A DNA stretch of 64,000 bases from Actinomadura sp. 7K507. Lineage in GTDB: Bacteria; Actinomycetota; Actinomycetes; Streptosporangiales; Streptosporangiaceae. The DNA is taken from the NCBI RefSeq assembly GCF_004348425.1, contig NZ_SMKK01000002.1, positions 44,696 through 108,695 on the forward strand. The letters are read 5' to 3'. The notes beneath the pieces were generated by a model. The model was not told where the DNA came from, ran no database searches, and was given only the letters and a program-made list of their open reading frames with translations. Every line of letters begins with the position of its first letter. The first letter of the stretch is position 1. Both the position numbers and the translations under genes were made by a program. Shown in pieces: positions 25,413-33,413 of this stretch.

Positions 25413-25955
25413 TCATCGGCGGTGGGTGCGGCGTTGGCGGGTGCGGCGTTTGTGGAGCATGACGGTTCTGGTCCAGGAGACGACCTCGTCGCCGTCCTGG
25501 TTCAGGCCCCGGGTGCGGGCGGTGATGATGCCCGCGTCGCTGCGGGACGCGGAGTCGTACATGTCGGTGATCTGCGACTCGGCGTAGAGGGTGTCGCCGA
25601 CGAACACGGGGTGGGTGAGCCGGAGCTGGTCCCAGCCGAGGTTCGTCAGCGCGTCCCGGCCGATGTCGATCAGCGAGTGGTGCAGGACGAGCGCCACCGT
25701 CAGTCCCGAGTTCACGACGACCTTGCCGTCCGGCGGACCCACCGGGCCGACCGGGCCGACGGGTCCGGCCGGGCCGGCCGATCCGACGGGTCCGGCCGGA
25801 CCGGCGCCGGGGTCGCCCGGGTTCGCGTCCGTGTTCAGGAGCGAGAACAGGGCGTTGTCGGTCTCGCCGACCGTCCGGCCGTACGGGTTCCGGAACACGT
25901 CGCCGACGGCGAAGTCCTCGTAGTACCGGCCTGTCTGGGTTTCGTAGACGGTCAA
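25413..25955 (-). CDS. MaoC-family protein with collagen-like Gly-Pro-X insert in place of the active-site loop
   Basis: 180 residues, clearly paralogous to the hydratase at 2864: YYEDFAVGDVFRNPYGRTVG and NLGWDQLRLTHPVFVGDTLY match its YEDF... and NLGWEDIRMSHPVFAGDTL. Where that protein has TMNTNQMHFNGEYA, this one reads NTDANPGDP and then about 25 residues of Gly-Pro/Gly-Val triplets (GPAGPVG, GPVGPVGPVG), so the catalytic histidine is missing. TTG at 25955 follows AGGAGG and aligns with the start of the paralogue. The C-terminus is Arg/Lys-rich (RRTRQRRTHRR). It may be inactive or a structural partner. It diverges from the nitrilase gene and shares box 7. Confidence 0.85.
   Translation of the reverse strand: MTVYETQTGRYYEDFAVGDVFRNPYGRTVGETDNALFSLLNTDANPGDPGAGPAGPVGSAGPAGPVGPVGPVGPPDGKVVVNSGLTVALVLHHSLIDIGRDALTNLGWDQLRLTHPVFVGDTLYAESQITDMYDSASRSDAGIITARTRGLNQDGDEVVSWTRTVMLHKRRTRQRRTHRR
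25729..25820. repeat. Short tandem Gly-Pro-X coding repeat
   Basis: A run of 9-base units of the type GGG-CCG-ACC / GGT-CCG-GCC (minus-strand Gly-Pro-Val and Gly-Pro-Ala) inside the MaoC-like gene at 25413-25955. The repetition suggests slippage expansion. It replaces the region that holds the catalytic histidine in the paralogue. Confidence 0.7.
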
Positions 25956-26006
25956 CCCGCACCTCCTCCGGTCCCGCTCCCCCTCGGAGGAGCTACCTTT
26001 GTAGGT

Positions 26007-26022
26007 AAACATCAGACTTTTT
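26007..26022. promoter_or_regulatory. TCYGAYKT box, copy 7 (between the MaoC-like and nitrilase genes)
   Basis: AAACATCAGACTTTTT. On the minus strand TTGACG (26026-26031) lies just upstream, so the box falls in the spacer of the MaoC-like promoter. On the plus strand TTGCAC near 26045 and ATAACG 17 bases later form a likely nitrilase promoter just beyond the box. One site could thus serve both genes. Confidence 0.5.
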
Positions 26023-26110
26023 GGTCGTCAAGGGGTCAGAACCCTTGCACACGCACCTAGATTCCGCATAACGTAACGGCGTTCCGGGTGGTTCAGGGAG
26101 AGGTGAGGGC

Positions 26111-27178
26111 ATGGGTCAGACCGCGACACCCGCGGGGCCGTCCTACCGCGCACTCGCACTGCAGACGCGGACGCGGGCGGTCAACGGCCTGTCCCCGGAC
26201 GAGGCGCGGGAGGCGATGGCCGCGTCCATCGCCCGGATCGGCGGCGAGGTCGCCGCCGCCAAGCGCTGGGTCGGACCCGACCTTCGCCTGGTCGTGCTGC
26301 CCGAGTACGTCCTCAGCGGCTTCCCCATGGGCGAGCCCATCGAGCGCTGGAGCGAGATGGCGGCGCTGGCCCCCGGCGGCGCCGAGTACGAGGCCCTCGC
26401 CGCCGTGGCCGCCCGCGAGGGGGTGTTCCTGTCCGGGAACGCCTACGAGACCGACCCGAACTTCCCCGGCCTGTACTTCCAGGCGTCCTTCGTGATCGAC
26501 CCGGCCGGCGAGGTGGTGCTGCGCTACCGCCGCCTGCACTCCCTGTACTCGCCGTCCCCCTACGACGTGTGGGACCGCTACCTGGACCTCTACGGCATGG
26601 ACGCGGTGTTCCCCGTGGCCCGCACCGAGATCGGGAACCTGGCCTGCATCGCCTCGGAGGAGATCCTCTACCCCGAGCTCGCCCGCGCGCTCGCGCTGCG
26701 CGGCGCCGAGGTGTTCTGCCACTCGACGTCCGAGGTGACCAGCCCGGCGCTGACCCCGAAGGAGATCGGCCGGCGCGCCCGCGCCGTGGAGAACATCGCC
26801 TACGTCGTGTCCGCCAACAGCGGGGGCCTGCACGGCATCCCCATCCCGGGCGACTCGACGTCCGGCGGCTCGAAGATCGTCGACTTCGAGGGCCGGGTGC
26901 TGGTCGAGGCCGGGGGCGGGGAGAGCGTCGTCGCCTACGCCGAGGTCGACGTGGCCGCGCTGCGCCGCAACCGGGCCCGCCCCGGCATGGGCAACCTGCT
27001 GTCCCGCGTGAAGCCGGGCCTGTGGGCGGACGAGTACGCCCGGCACGACGTCGAGCGGCCGAACGGGCTGGACGGACGTCCGCCCGAGCGCTCCTGGTTC
27101 GCCCGCAGGCAGCAGGAGTCGATCGACCGCGTCACCGGCCGGCCGGCTCCCGGACCCGCCGACACGCAGACCCGCTGA
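26111..27178 (+). CDS. Nitrilase/carbon-nitrogen hydrolase family protein
   Basis: 355 residues. The family triad is E-K-C. Glu near residue 64 (VVLPEYVLSG) and Cys near residue 178 (NLACIASEEILYPE) are present. The lysine position reads LRYRRLHSLYSP, with Arg in place of Lys (usual R-K-x-H). Such enzymes cleave amides, carbamoyl compounds or nitriles. The substitution could reduce activity or mark a subgroup. ATG at 26111 follows GGGAGAGGTGAGGG. The C-terminus is Pro/Asp-rich (GRPAPGPADTQTR) and its stop lies inside a 16-base tandem repeat. It is co-located with the isochorismatase-type enzyme, hinting at a nitrogen-containing substrate. Confidence 0.88.
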   Translation: MGQTATPAGPSYRALALQTRTRAVNGLSPDEAREAMAASIARIGGEVAAAKRWVGPDLRLVVLPEYVLSGFPMGEPIERWSEMAALAPGGAEYEALAAVAAREGVFLSGNAYETDPNFPGLYFQASFVIDPAGEVVLRYRRLHSLYSPSPYDVWDRYLDLYGMDAVFPVARTEIGNLACIASEEILYPELARALALRGAEVFCHSTSEVTSPALTPKEIGRRARAVENIAYVVSANSGGLHGIPIPGDSTSGGSKIVDFEGRVLVEAGGGESVVAYAEVDVAALRRNRARPGMGNLLSRVKPGLWADEYARHDVERPNGLDGRPPERSWFARRQQESIDRVTGRPAPGPADTQTR

Positions 27179-27235
27179 CCGGCAGACCCGCTGACCTGCA
27201 GACCCGCTGACACGCAGACCCGCTGACACGCAGAC
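27166..27235 (+). repeat. 16-bp tandem repeat at the end of the nitrilase gene
   Basis: Four units of GCAGACCCGCTGAC-NN, starting at 27166, 27182, 27198 and 27214, plus a partial fifth. The nitrilase stop codon TGA is in the first unit. The unit length is not a multiple of three, so the repeat lies mostly in the 3' untranslated stretch before the next gene. Confidence 0.85.
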
Positions 27236-27256
27236 GCCCGCACGAAAGGGAACACG

Positions 27257-27709
27257 ATGGGAACGATCCGCGAGGACATGCCGCTGCTCGCCCGGCACGA
27301 GGGCCAGTGGAAGGGCACCTACATCTACGTCGACGCCGACGGGAACGTCACCGACCGGCACGACTCGCTGCTGACCTGCACGTTCCCGGGCGGCGGCGAG
27401 CACGACTACCACCAGGTCAACGACTACACCTGGGCCGACGGGCGGACCGAGCAGCGGGTGTTCCCCGGCGTCTACCAGGGGAACGGGCACTGCACGTTCG
27501 ACACCGAGCGGCTGCGCGGCGAGTTCTGGGAGGTGGACGAGCGCATCGTCTACCTGAACTGGATCTACAAGGCGGAAGGGGAGGACCTGCGGCTGTTCGA
27601 GCTGATCCACCTCAGCGAGGACGGCCGGAACCGCAACCGCGTGTGGCAGTGGGTCCGGGACGGCGTCTGCTACCAGCGCACCCTCATCAACGAGGTCAAA
27701 CTCGGCTGA
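27257..27709 (+). CDS. Small calycin-like (DUF3598/MoaF-like) protein A
   Basis: 150 residues rich in beta strands and aromatic residues: GQWKGTYIYVDADGNVTDRH, YHQVNDYTWADGRTEQRV, HCTFDTERLRGEFWEVDERI, LNWIYKAEGEDLRLFELI. The pattern is that of a small beta-barrel (lipocalin/calycin-like) of the DUF3598 type; I recognise the type but not a function. ATG at 27257 follows GAAAGGG. A clear paralogue is at 41023-41469, under the IclR-type operators. Both copies probably bind or modify a pathway ligand. Confidence 0.75.
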   Translation: MGTIREDMPLLARHEGQWKGTYIYVDADGNVTDRHDSLLTCTFPGGGEHDYHQVNDYTWADGRTEQRVFPGVYQGNGHCTFDTERLRGEFWEVDERIVYLNWIYKAEGEDLRLFELIHLSEDGRNRNRVWQWVRDGVCYQRTLINEVKLG

Positions 27710-27737
27710 ACGAGGCCGCCGCCGAGGGCCGGGTGTT

Positions 27738-27771
27738 ATACGTCTGACTTTCTCACGTGCGGGCATTGACT
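27738..27771 (+). promoter_or_regulatory. TCYGAYKT box, copy 8, with TTGACT hexamer (acyl-CoA ligase promoter)
   Basis: ATACGTCTGACTTT (27738-27751) lies 14 bases before TTGACT (27766-27771), which is a likely -35 for the ligase gene starting at 27853. Here the box is upstream of the -35 rather than over the start site. Confidence 0.45.
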
Positions 27772-27852
27772 CGCCCGCGGGCACCCGGCAAGCTCTCGAA
27801 ATAACACAGGATGGAACTCGATTCCGATTTACGGAACATGGAGGTGAGCGTC

Positions 27853-29346
27853 GTGACACTGTTCCGGGGCGGCGCGCCACTGTCGATGGCCGGTGGCGTC
27901 CGTGAGTTCGCCGCCTCCACGCCGAACACCCTCGCCGTCATCGACGGCGATCGGAGCCTGACCTACCGGGCCCTGGACGACCGGGCCAGCCGGCTCGCCC
28001 AGGCCCTCCTCGCACGCGGGCTGCGGCCCGGCGACCGCGTCGCCGTCCGGCTCGGCAACCGGCTGGAGTTCCCCGAGGTCATCGCCGCCGCCGCCAAGGC
28101 CGGGCTGGTGCTCGTCCCCATCGGGACCAGGCTCACCGACGCCGAAGAGTCCTACATCATGGAGCACTCGGGCGCCCGCGCCCACATCTCCGACGGCGAG
28201 CCGTCCGGCCCGGTCGAGACCGTCCTGCGGATCGACTCGAACGGCGCCGCATCGTACGAGAAGGCACTGGAGTCCGCGCAGGCCACCGACCCGATGGTCG
28301 CCATCGACGAGAACGACGCCTGCTGCCTGTACTACACGTCCGGCACGACGGGGAAGCCGAAGGGCGTCCTCAGCAGCCACCGCGCCCGGACCCTCATGTG
28401 CTACCTGTCCGCCATGGAATGGGGCCTCGGCGCCCGCCGCGTCAGCCTCGCCGTCGCGCCGATGTACCACGGCGCCGGAATGGTCTTCGACTACGCGCCC
28501 GTCGTCGCCGGCGGCACCGTGGTCATGCTGCCCAAATGGGACCCCGAGCACATGCTCGCCCTCGCCGAGAAGCACCGCGCGCAGTCGGCGTTCCTCGTGC
28601 CCACCCACGCGCAGACGCTCCGCGCGTCCGGCGCCCTCGGCCGCTACGACGCGTCCAGCCTCGACACCCTCTACTTCAACGCCGCGGCGCTGCCCGCCGT
28701 CCTGAAGGACTGGGTCATGGAGGCGTTCCCGCACGCGGGCGTCCACGAGCTGTACGGCTCCACCGAGGCGGGCGTCGTCACCAACTGCCGCCCGGCCGAC
28801 GCCGACCGCGCCGGCTCCGTCGGCCTCCCCTGGTACATGACCGAGGTCCGCGTCGTGGACGGCGCGGGCGACCCCGTCGGGCCCGGCGAGCGCGGCGAAC
28901 TGTTCAGCCGCTCCCCGTTCCTCATGAACGGCTACCTGCGCGACACCGCCGCCACCGACGGCTGCACGACCCCCGACGGCTTCCTCACCAGCGGAGACAT
29001 CGTCGTCCGCGACGAGGACGGGTTCATCTACATCGTGGACCGCAAGAAAGACATGATCATCTCGGGCGGGATCAACATCGCGCCCCGCGAGGTCGAGGAC
29101 GTCATCGCCACGTTCCCCGGCGTCGCCGACTGCGCCGTCGTCGGGCTTCCCGACGAGCAGTGGGGCGAGCGCGTCGCCGCGTACGTCGTCGCCCTCCCCG
29201 GCACGTCGATCGACACCGGCGCGCTGGAGACCCACTGCCGGGACCGGCTGTCCGGCCCGAAGGTGCCGCGCAGCATCGAACTCCTCCCCGCCCTTCCACG
29301 CAACGCCGCGGGCAAGGTGCTCAAGCGCGAGCTCCGTGACCGCTGA
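27853..29346 (+). CDS. Acyl-CoA ligase (AMP-forming)
   Basis: 497 residues. The P-loop motif YYTSGTTGKPKG is near residue 165. GVHELYGSTEAGV (motif A5), FLTSGDIVVRDEDGFIYIVD (motif A8, with D of GD and the hinge) and the catalytic Lys in RNAAGKVLKREL complete the ANL family pattern. It activates a carboxylic acid as acyl-AMP and then acyl-CoA. GTG at 27853 has GGAGG 8 bases upstream; an earlier in-frame ATG at 27811 is less likely. It is the obvious entry enzyme for a carboxylic substrate, or the importer's ligand, of the locus. Confidence 0.93.
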   Translation: MTLFRGGAPLSMAGGVREFAASTPNTLAVIDGDRSLTYRALDDRASRLAQALLARGLRPGDRVAVRLGNRLEFPEVIAAAAKAGLVLVPIGTRLTDAEESYIMEHSGARAHISDGEPSGPVETVLRIDSNGAASYEKALESAQATDPMVAIDENDACCLYYTSGTTGKPKGVLSSHRARTLMCYLSAMEWGLGARRVSLAVAPMYHGAGMVFDYAPVVAGGTVVMLPKWDPEHMLALAEKHRAQSAFLVPTHAQTLRASGALGRYDASSLDTLYFNAAALPAVLKDWVMEAFPHAGVHELYGSTEAGVVTNCRPADADRAGSVGLPWYMTEVRVVDGAGDPVGPGERGELFSRSPFLMNGYLRDTAATDGCTTPDGFLTSGDIVVRDEDGFIYIVDRKKDMIISGGINIAPREVEDVIATFPGVADCAVVGLPDEQWGERVAAYVVALPGTSIDTGALETHCRDRLSGPKVPRSIELLPALPRNAAGKVLKRELRDR

Positions 29347-29393
29347 CCCCCACCCCCGGCCAATCACCAATTTGAGTTGAGAGAGGTGCCCAT

Positions 29394-30638
29394 ATGCGTC
29401 CCCATGTCGAACTCATCCAGGAGAACGACTACATCTGGCATGCCGCCGAACTCGTCGGCGGCGAGGGTCGCGCCAGCGAGCGCAGGCTGTCGGTCGACGA
29501 GGAGGACGGCTCCTGCTCGCTCCGGATCGCCTTCCACACCGACTGGGGCCGCGGCCCCGGCATCCACCACGCCAACACCGAGTACTACGTGCTCGAAGGG
29601 TCGATGACCTACAACGGCAAGCAGATCGGCAAGGGCGGGTACGTGTACGCCCCCAAGGGCGTCCCCACCGAGGCCATCACGTTCAGTGAAGGCACGGTCA
29701 TCCTGCACTACCGCGAGTACGGCGACGCCGGCTTCGACGCCGTCCAGAACACCAACGCCCCGCGGTGGAAGGACTCCAAGGAGGACGTCCTCGTCATCGA
29801 CAGTGAGGCGATGAAGTGGGACGCGGTGCCCAACCCCGGTCCCATGCCCGGCCTCTTCATCAAGTACCTGCACGTCGACCCGGTCACCGGCTTCTACACC
29901 CGGCTCGTCCACGCCCAGGAGGGCTGGACCGACCACCGCCTCGCGCACCACCCGTGCTACGAGGAGGCCTACACCGTCCAGGGCCACATGGAGTACAACT
30001 TCGGCACCCTGGACCTCGGCACCTACTTCTTCCGTCCCGCCCGCGTGAAGCACGGCCACTTCACCAGCATGGAGGGCGGCGCGACCTGGCTGCTGCGCTC
30101 CGACGGCGAGCTGTTCAACTGGTACACCCAGAGCGAATGGGTGCGCTGGGGCGGCGAGGCCATCAACTGGGGCCCGAGCGACGACGGCCGCATGCGCTGG
30201 TCGGCCTCGTCCCACGACCTGGGCGTCGGCTCCCCCGGCCGCAGCGAGAGCGACATGGCCAACCTGCGCGCCTCCATCGAGTTCCAGCGCAAGCAGGGCC
30301 AGATCGACGAGCCCTACGTCCAGCACGGCACGGGCACCGACAAGAGCCTCATCGCGATCGCCAAGGCCATGGACGCCGCCAACCTCCAGGGCGGCCACGG
30401 CCCCGGTCACAGCCATGACCACGACCATGACCACGACCACGAGCACGAGCCGGTGAGCGCCGACTGGGGCGCCGAGCCGCGCTCCCTGGAGCACCCGGAC
30501 GACCGCACCGACGAGCTCGCGCACGTCTGGGGCGCCGGCCGCAGCTGGAACGAGGGCGACCCGATCCCCGCCCCGATCCTCTCCAGCCGCCCGGTCCGCA
30601 GCCGCAGCGCCGGCCGCTGGAACGGCGACGGCATGTAA
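29394..30638 (+). CDS. Double-cupin protein with His-rich C-terminal segment
   Basis: 414 residues. Cupin 1 has GIHHANTEYYVLEGSM (about residue 61-76). Cupin 2 has HHPCYEEAYTVQGHM and FFRPARVKHGHF (about residues 185-225). Both keep metal-binding His/Glu sets. Near residues 333-351 lies GPGHSHDHDHDHDHEHE, a run of His-Asp/His-Glu, then an acidic/Arg linker. Bicupins include gentisate-type dioxygenases and hydrolases; none is identified here. ATG at 29394 follows GAGAGG, with the acyl-CoA ligase 47 bases upstream. The His-run could store or deliver Fe, Zn or Ni. Confidence 0.85.
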   Translation: MRPHVELIQENDYIWHAAELVGGEGRASERRLSVDEEDGSCSLRIAFHTDWGRGPGIHHANTEYYVLEGSMTYNGKQIGKGGYVYAPKGVPTEAITFSEGTVILHYREYGDAGFDAVQNTNAPRWKDSKEDVLVIDSEAMKWDAVPNPGPMPGLFIKYLHVDPVTGFYTRLVHAQEGWTDHRLAHHPCYEEAYTVQGHMEYNFGTLDLGTYFFRPARVKHGHFTSMEGGATWLLRSDGELFNWYTQSEWVRWGGEAINWGPSDDGRMRWSASSHDLGVGSPGRSESDMANLRASIEFQRKQGQIDEPYVQHGTGTDKSLIAIAKAMDAANLQGGHGPGHSHDHDHDHDHEHEPVSADWGAEPRSLEHPDDRTDELAHVWGAGRSWNEGDPIPAPILSSRPVRSRSAGRWNGDGM

Positions 30639-30659
30639 CTCCAGACCGCACCACGCAGA

Positions 30660-30696
30660 GTGCCCCGGGCCCGACGGCCCGGGGCACTTCTCGTTG
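30660..30696 (+). terminator. Strong hairpin terminator after the cupin gene
   Basis: GTGCCCCGGGCC (30660-30671) and GGCCCGGGGCAC (30676-30687) form a perfect 12-bp stem with a CGAC loop, followed by TTCTCGTT. It ends the ligase/cupin transcript. Confidence 0.9.
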
Positions 30697-30863
30697 TGCC
30701 GCGCGGCCCCCGCCAGCAGACGGCTGATCCACCGTCGAGGTCGAACCGCAACGAGGCGAACTCGCACGTTGGACAGGGGCGGGGCTCGCAGGGAACGAAA
30801 GCCGCGCGACCTGCCGGGTGCCGTGAATGGAGGGGGCGGCTGCTCGGCTTCGTCGCTCCGGTG

Positions 30864-31721
30864 TCAGGTTGCCGCCACCCTGCTTGCGATGCTGACCAGC
30901 GACGCGACGGCTTGGGAGCGGCTGTTGAGCGGCCAAGCGATCATCGTGGTCACTTCTGGGGCGTCGACGACGGGCACCGAGACGTGCTCGGGCCACTGCC
31001 AGGCGCGGCTGGAGGCGGGGATGACCAGCAGCGTTCTGCCGAGTGCTACGAGTTGGGCGAGTTGTGACTGGGTGTGGACCTCGGGTCCGGGCCCGTCGGG
31101 GTAGGTCCCGTCGAGCCGGGGCCAGCGAGCGATGGGCAGGTCCGGCACGTCGTGGACGTCCGCCATCGTGAGCAGGTCGCGTGACGCGAGCCGATGCCCT
31201 GCGGGAAGGATCGCGACCTGGCCTTCGACGCGGAGGTTCTCGGTGTCGAATCCGGCCAGGTCGTCGAAGGGGTGATGCATGAGTGCCACGTCGGCGTGCC
31301 CGTCGCGCAGCAGCCGGGCCTGCTCGCCGACCTCGCACAAAAGGACCTCGAGCGGTGCCGCACCGGGCTCGCTCGCCACCGCGGCCAGGAGCCGTCGCAG
31401 CAGTTCGTGGGAGGCCCCGGCCTTGGTCGCCAGTACCAGCGGCCGTTCGGGGTCCCCGGCTCGGCGCGTGCGACGGGCAGCGGCCCCGACCGCCTCCAGG
31501 GCCGCTCTGGCCTCCTGAAGCAGCACCCTGCCGGCATCGGTGAGCGCCACGCTGCGGCGGTCCCGGTCAAGGAGCCGGACGCCGAGCCGCCGCTCCAACC
31601 GGCTGATGGCGCGGGAGAGCGGCGGTTGTGCGATCCCGAGCCGACCGGCGGCGCGTGCGAAGTGCAGTTCCTCGGCGACGGCGACGAAGTACCTGAGCTC
31701 GCGGGTCTCAAGATCGTCCAC
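30864..31721 (-). CDS. LysR-family transcriptional regulator
   Basis: 285 residues. The N-terminal winged HTH reads LRYFVAVAEELHFARAAGRL and continues IAQPPLSRAISRLERRLGVRLLDR. The effector domain of about 190 residues follows. GTG at 31721 is used. It diverges from an SDR gene with a perfect inverted repeat (GATACC...GGTATC) in the 83-base gap, the usual LysR layout. It probably activates that SDR in response to a co-inducer and is probably not part of the catabolic regulon. Confidence 0.93.
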   Translation of the reverse strand: MDDLETRELRYFVAVAEELHFARAAGRLGIAQPPLSRAISRLERRLGVRLLDRDRRSVALTDAGRVLLQEARAALEAVGAAARRTRRAGDPERPLVLATKAGASHELLRRLLAAVASEPGAAPLEVLLCEVGEQARLLRDGHADVALMHHPFDDLAGFDTENLRVEGQVAILPAGHRLASRDLLTMADVHDVPDLPIARWPRLDGTYPDGPGPEVHTQSQLAQLVALGRTLLVIPASSRAWQWPEHVSVPVVDAPEVTTMIAWPLNSRSQAVASLVSIASRVAAT

Positions 31722-31739
31722 GCGTCCACCCTAACTCCT

Positions 31740-31756
31740 GATACCTGGTGGGTATC
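31740..31756. promoter_or_regulatory. LysR-type inverted repeat
   Basis: GATACC-TGGTG-GGTATC in the gap between the LysR and SDR genes, a perfect 6-bp inverted repeat of the T-N11-A type. Confidence 0.65.
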
Positions 31757-31804
31757 ACAGCCGACCGGTTCGGTGTTGGACGCCGCATCCGCGGTTCGCC
31801 AAGT

Positions 31805-32530
31805 ATGGACGGCGTGAAGGACACGAAAACCGCGCTGGTCACCGGTGCGAACAAGGGAATCGGTCTCGCCATCGCCCACGGCCTCGGGGCGAGAGGCTTC
31901 ACGGTCGCGGTGGGGGCCCGCGACGATGCCAGGCGCGAAGAGGCCGTCGAGCGCCTGCGTGCCGCGGGCGCCGGGGCGTTCGGGGTCGCACTCGACGTCA
32001 CCTGCGACGACAGCGTCGCCGCCGCCGCGGCGACCATCGAGCGGACGGCCGGGCGGCTCGACGTCCTGGTCAACAACGCCGGCATCTCCGGCCGGACCGA
32101 CCAGGGCGCACAGGATCCGACGACGCTCGACCTCGACGGCGTCCGCACCGTCCTGGACACCAATGTGTTCGGGGTCGTGCGGGTGACGAACGCGATGCTC
32201 CCGCTGCTGAGTCGCGCCAGTTCACCGCGCATCGTCAACATGTCGAGCAACATGGGCTCGCTCACGCTGCAGACCGGCCCGATCATGGCCGCGTACGCAC
32301 CGTCGAAGACCATGCTCAACAGCCTCACGGCACAGTACGCCCGCCGACTCGCCGACACCAACGTCATCGTCAACGCCTGCTGCCCCGGCTACGTGGCGAC
32401 CGACTTCACCGGCTTCAACGCGCCACGGACACCCGAGCAAGGCGCCGCGATCGCCATCCGCCTCGCCACCCTCCCAGACGACGGACCGCGCGGCGGCTTC
32501 TTCGACGACGACGGCACCGTCCCCTGGTGA
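31805..32530 (+). CDS. Short-chain dehydrogenase/reductase (SDR)
   Basis: 241 residues. The Rossmann motif TGANKGIG (about residue 13), VLVNNAGISG (residues ~83) and the catalytic YAPSK with an upstream serine (NMSSNMG) identify a classical SDR. NADP(H) or NAD(H) use cannot be told with confidence. ATG at 31805 lies 49 bases after the LysR inverted repeat. The gene is the likely target of the divergent LysR. It resembles carbonyl-reductase type SDRs. Confidence 0.92.
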   Translation: MDGVKDTKTALVTGANKGIGLAIAHGLGARGFTVAVGARDDARREEAVERLRAAGAGAFGVALDVTCDDSVAAAAATIERTAGRLDVLVNNAGISGRTDQGAQDPTTLDLDGVRTVLDTNVFGVVRVTNAMLPLLSRASSPRIVNMSSNMGSLTLQTGPIMAAYAPSKTMLNSLTAQYARRLADTNVIVNACCPGYVATDFTGFNAPRTPEQGAAIAIRLATLPDDGPRGGFFDDDGTVPW

Positions 32531-32681
32531 CCCCGTCCGCCGCGGCGCCGCGCCGACAACCCCGGAGCGTCCCGGCTCGATCGACGCCCCGGGTCAGGGC
32601 GAAGGATCAGGAGGGCGCCGGAGACCTGGCCGCGTCCGACGCGGCCGTGGGCTCCGGCGCTCCGGGTTCGGGAACAGGCGC

Positions 32682-33413
32682 TCAGGCGGCGGTGTCGCCG
32701 CCCAGGTAGAGGGTTTTCACCATGGGGTCGGCTTCCACTTCCTTCGCCGTCCCGGAGAGGCCGATCCGGCCCCTTTCGAGGACGTAGGCGCGGTCGGCCA
32801 GGCGGAGGGCGATGAGTGCCAGCTGTTCCACCAGGAGGACCGAGATGCCGCGTTCGGAGTGCAGCCGCTTGATGTAGGAGAACAGCTCGGCGGCCTTGAG
32901 CGGGGCCAGGCCGAGGGACGGCTCGTCCAGGATGAGGAGCTTCGGTTCGCTCATCAGGGCGCGGGCGACGGCGAGCATCTGCGCCTCGCCGCCGGACAGC
33001 GTGCCGCCCGCCTGGTCACGGCGCTGGGCCAGGACCGGGAACAGCTCCAGGACCTCGTCCATGAGCTTCTGCGTGCGGGCGCGGCTGTGGCGCAGCGGGA
33101 AGCTCCCGAGCTGGAGGTTCTCCAGCACCGTGTGGTCGGGGAAGATCCGCCTGCCCTCGGGGACGTGGCCGATGCCGATACCCGTGCGGCGCCATCCGGG
33201 GACGCGGGTGATGTCCTTGCCCGCGAACGACACCGAGCCGGAGGACGGCTTCAGCAGTCCCGACAGCACCTTGAGGGTCGTGCTCTTGCCGGCGCCGTTC
33301 GGCCCGAGGAGGACGACGAACTCGCCCTCCCCGACCGTGATACTCACATCGTCCAGGACCCGGACGCCCCCGTATCCGGCCTGGACGCCGGTCATCTCCA
33401 GCAATGCGGTCAT
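32682..33413 (-). CDS. livF: Branched-chain-type ABC transporter ATPase (LivF-like)
   Basis: 243 residues. Walker A GPNGAGKST, signature LSGGEAQM, and LLILDEPSLGLAPL (Walker B) with the LivF family sequence GIGIGHVPEGRRIFPDHTV are present. It energises uptake of the ligand bound by the lipoprotein at 36185-37378. ATG at 33413 overlaps the end of the fused LivM-LivG gene by four bases. Confidence 0.95.
   Translation of the reverse strand: MTALLEMTGVQAGYGGVRVLDDVSITVGEGEFVVLLGPNGAGKSTTLKVLSGLLKPSSGSVSFAGKDITRVPGWRRTGIGIGHVPEGRRIFPDHTVLENLQLGSFPLRHSRARTQKLMDEVLELFPVLAQRRDQAGGTLSGGEAQMLAVARALMSEPKLLILDEPSLGLAPLKAAELFSYIKRLHSERGISVLLVEQLALIALRLADRAYVLERGRIGLSGTAKEVEADPMVKTLYLGGDTAA

Noticed and set aside
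27170..27250. CRISPR array
   Set aside because: The 16-bp units are contiguous without spacers, so this is a simple tandem repeat.
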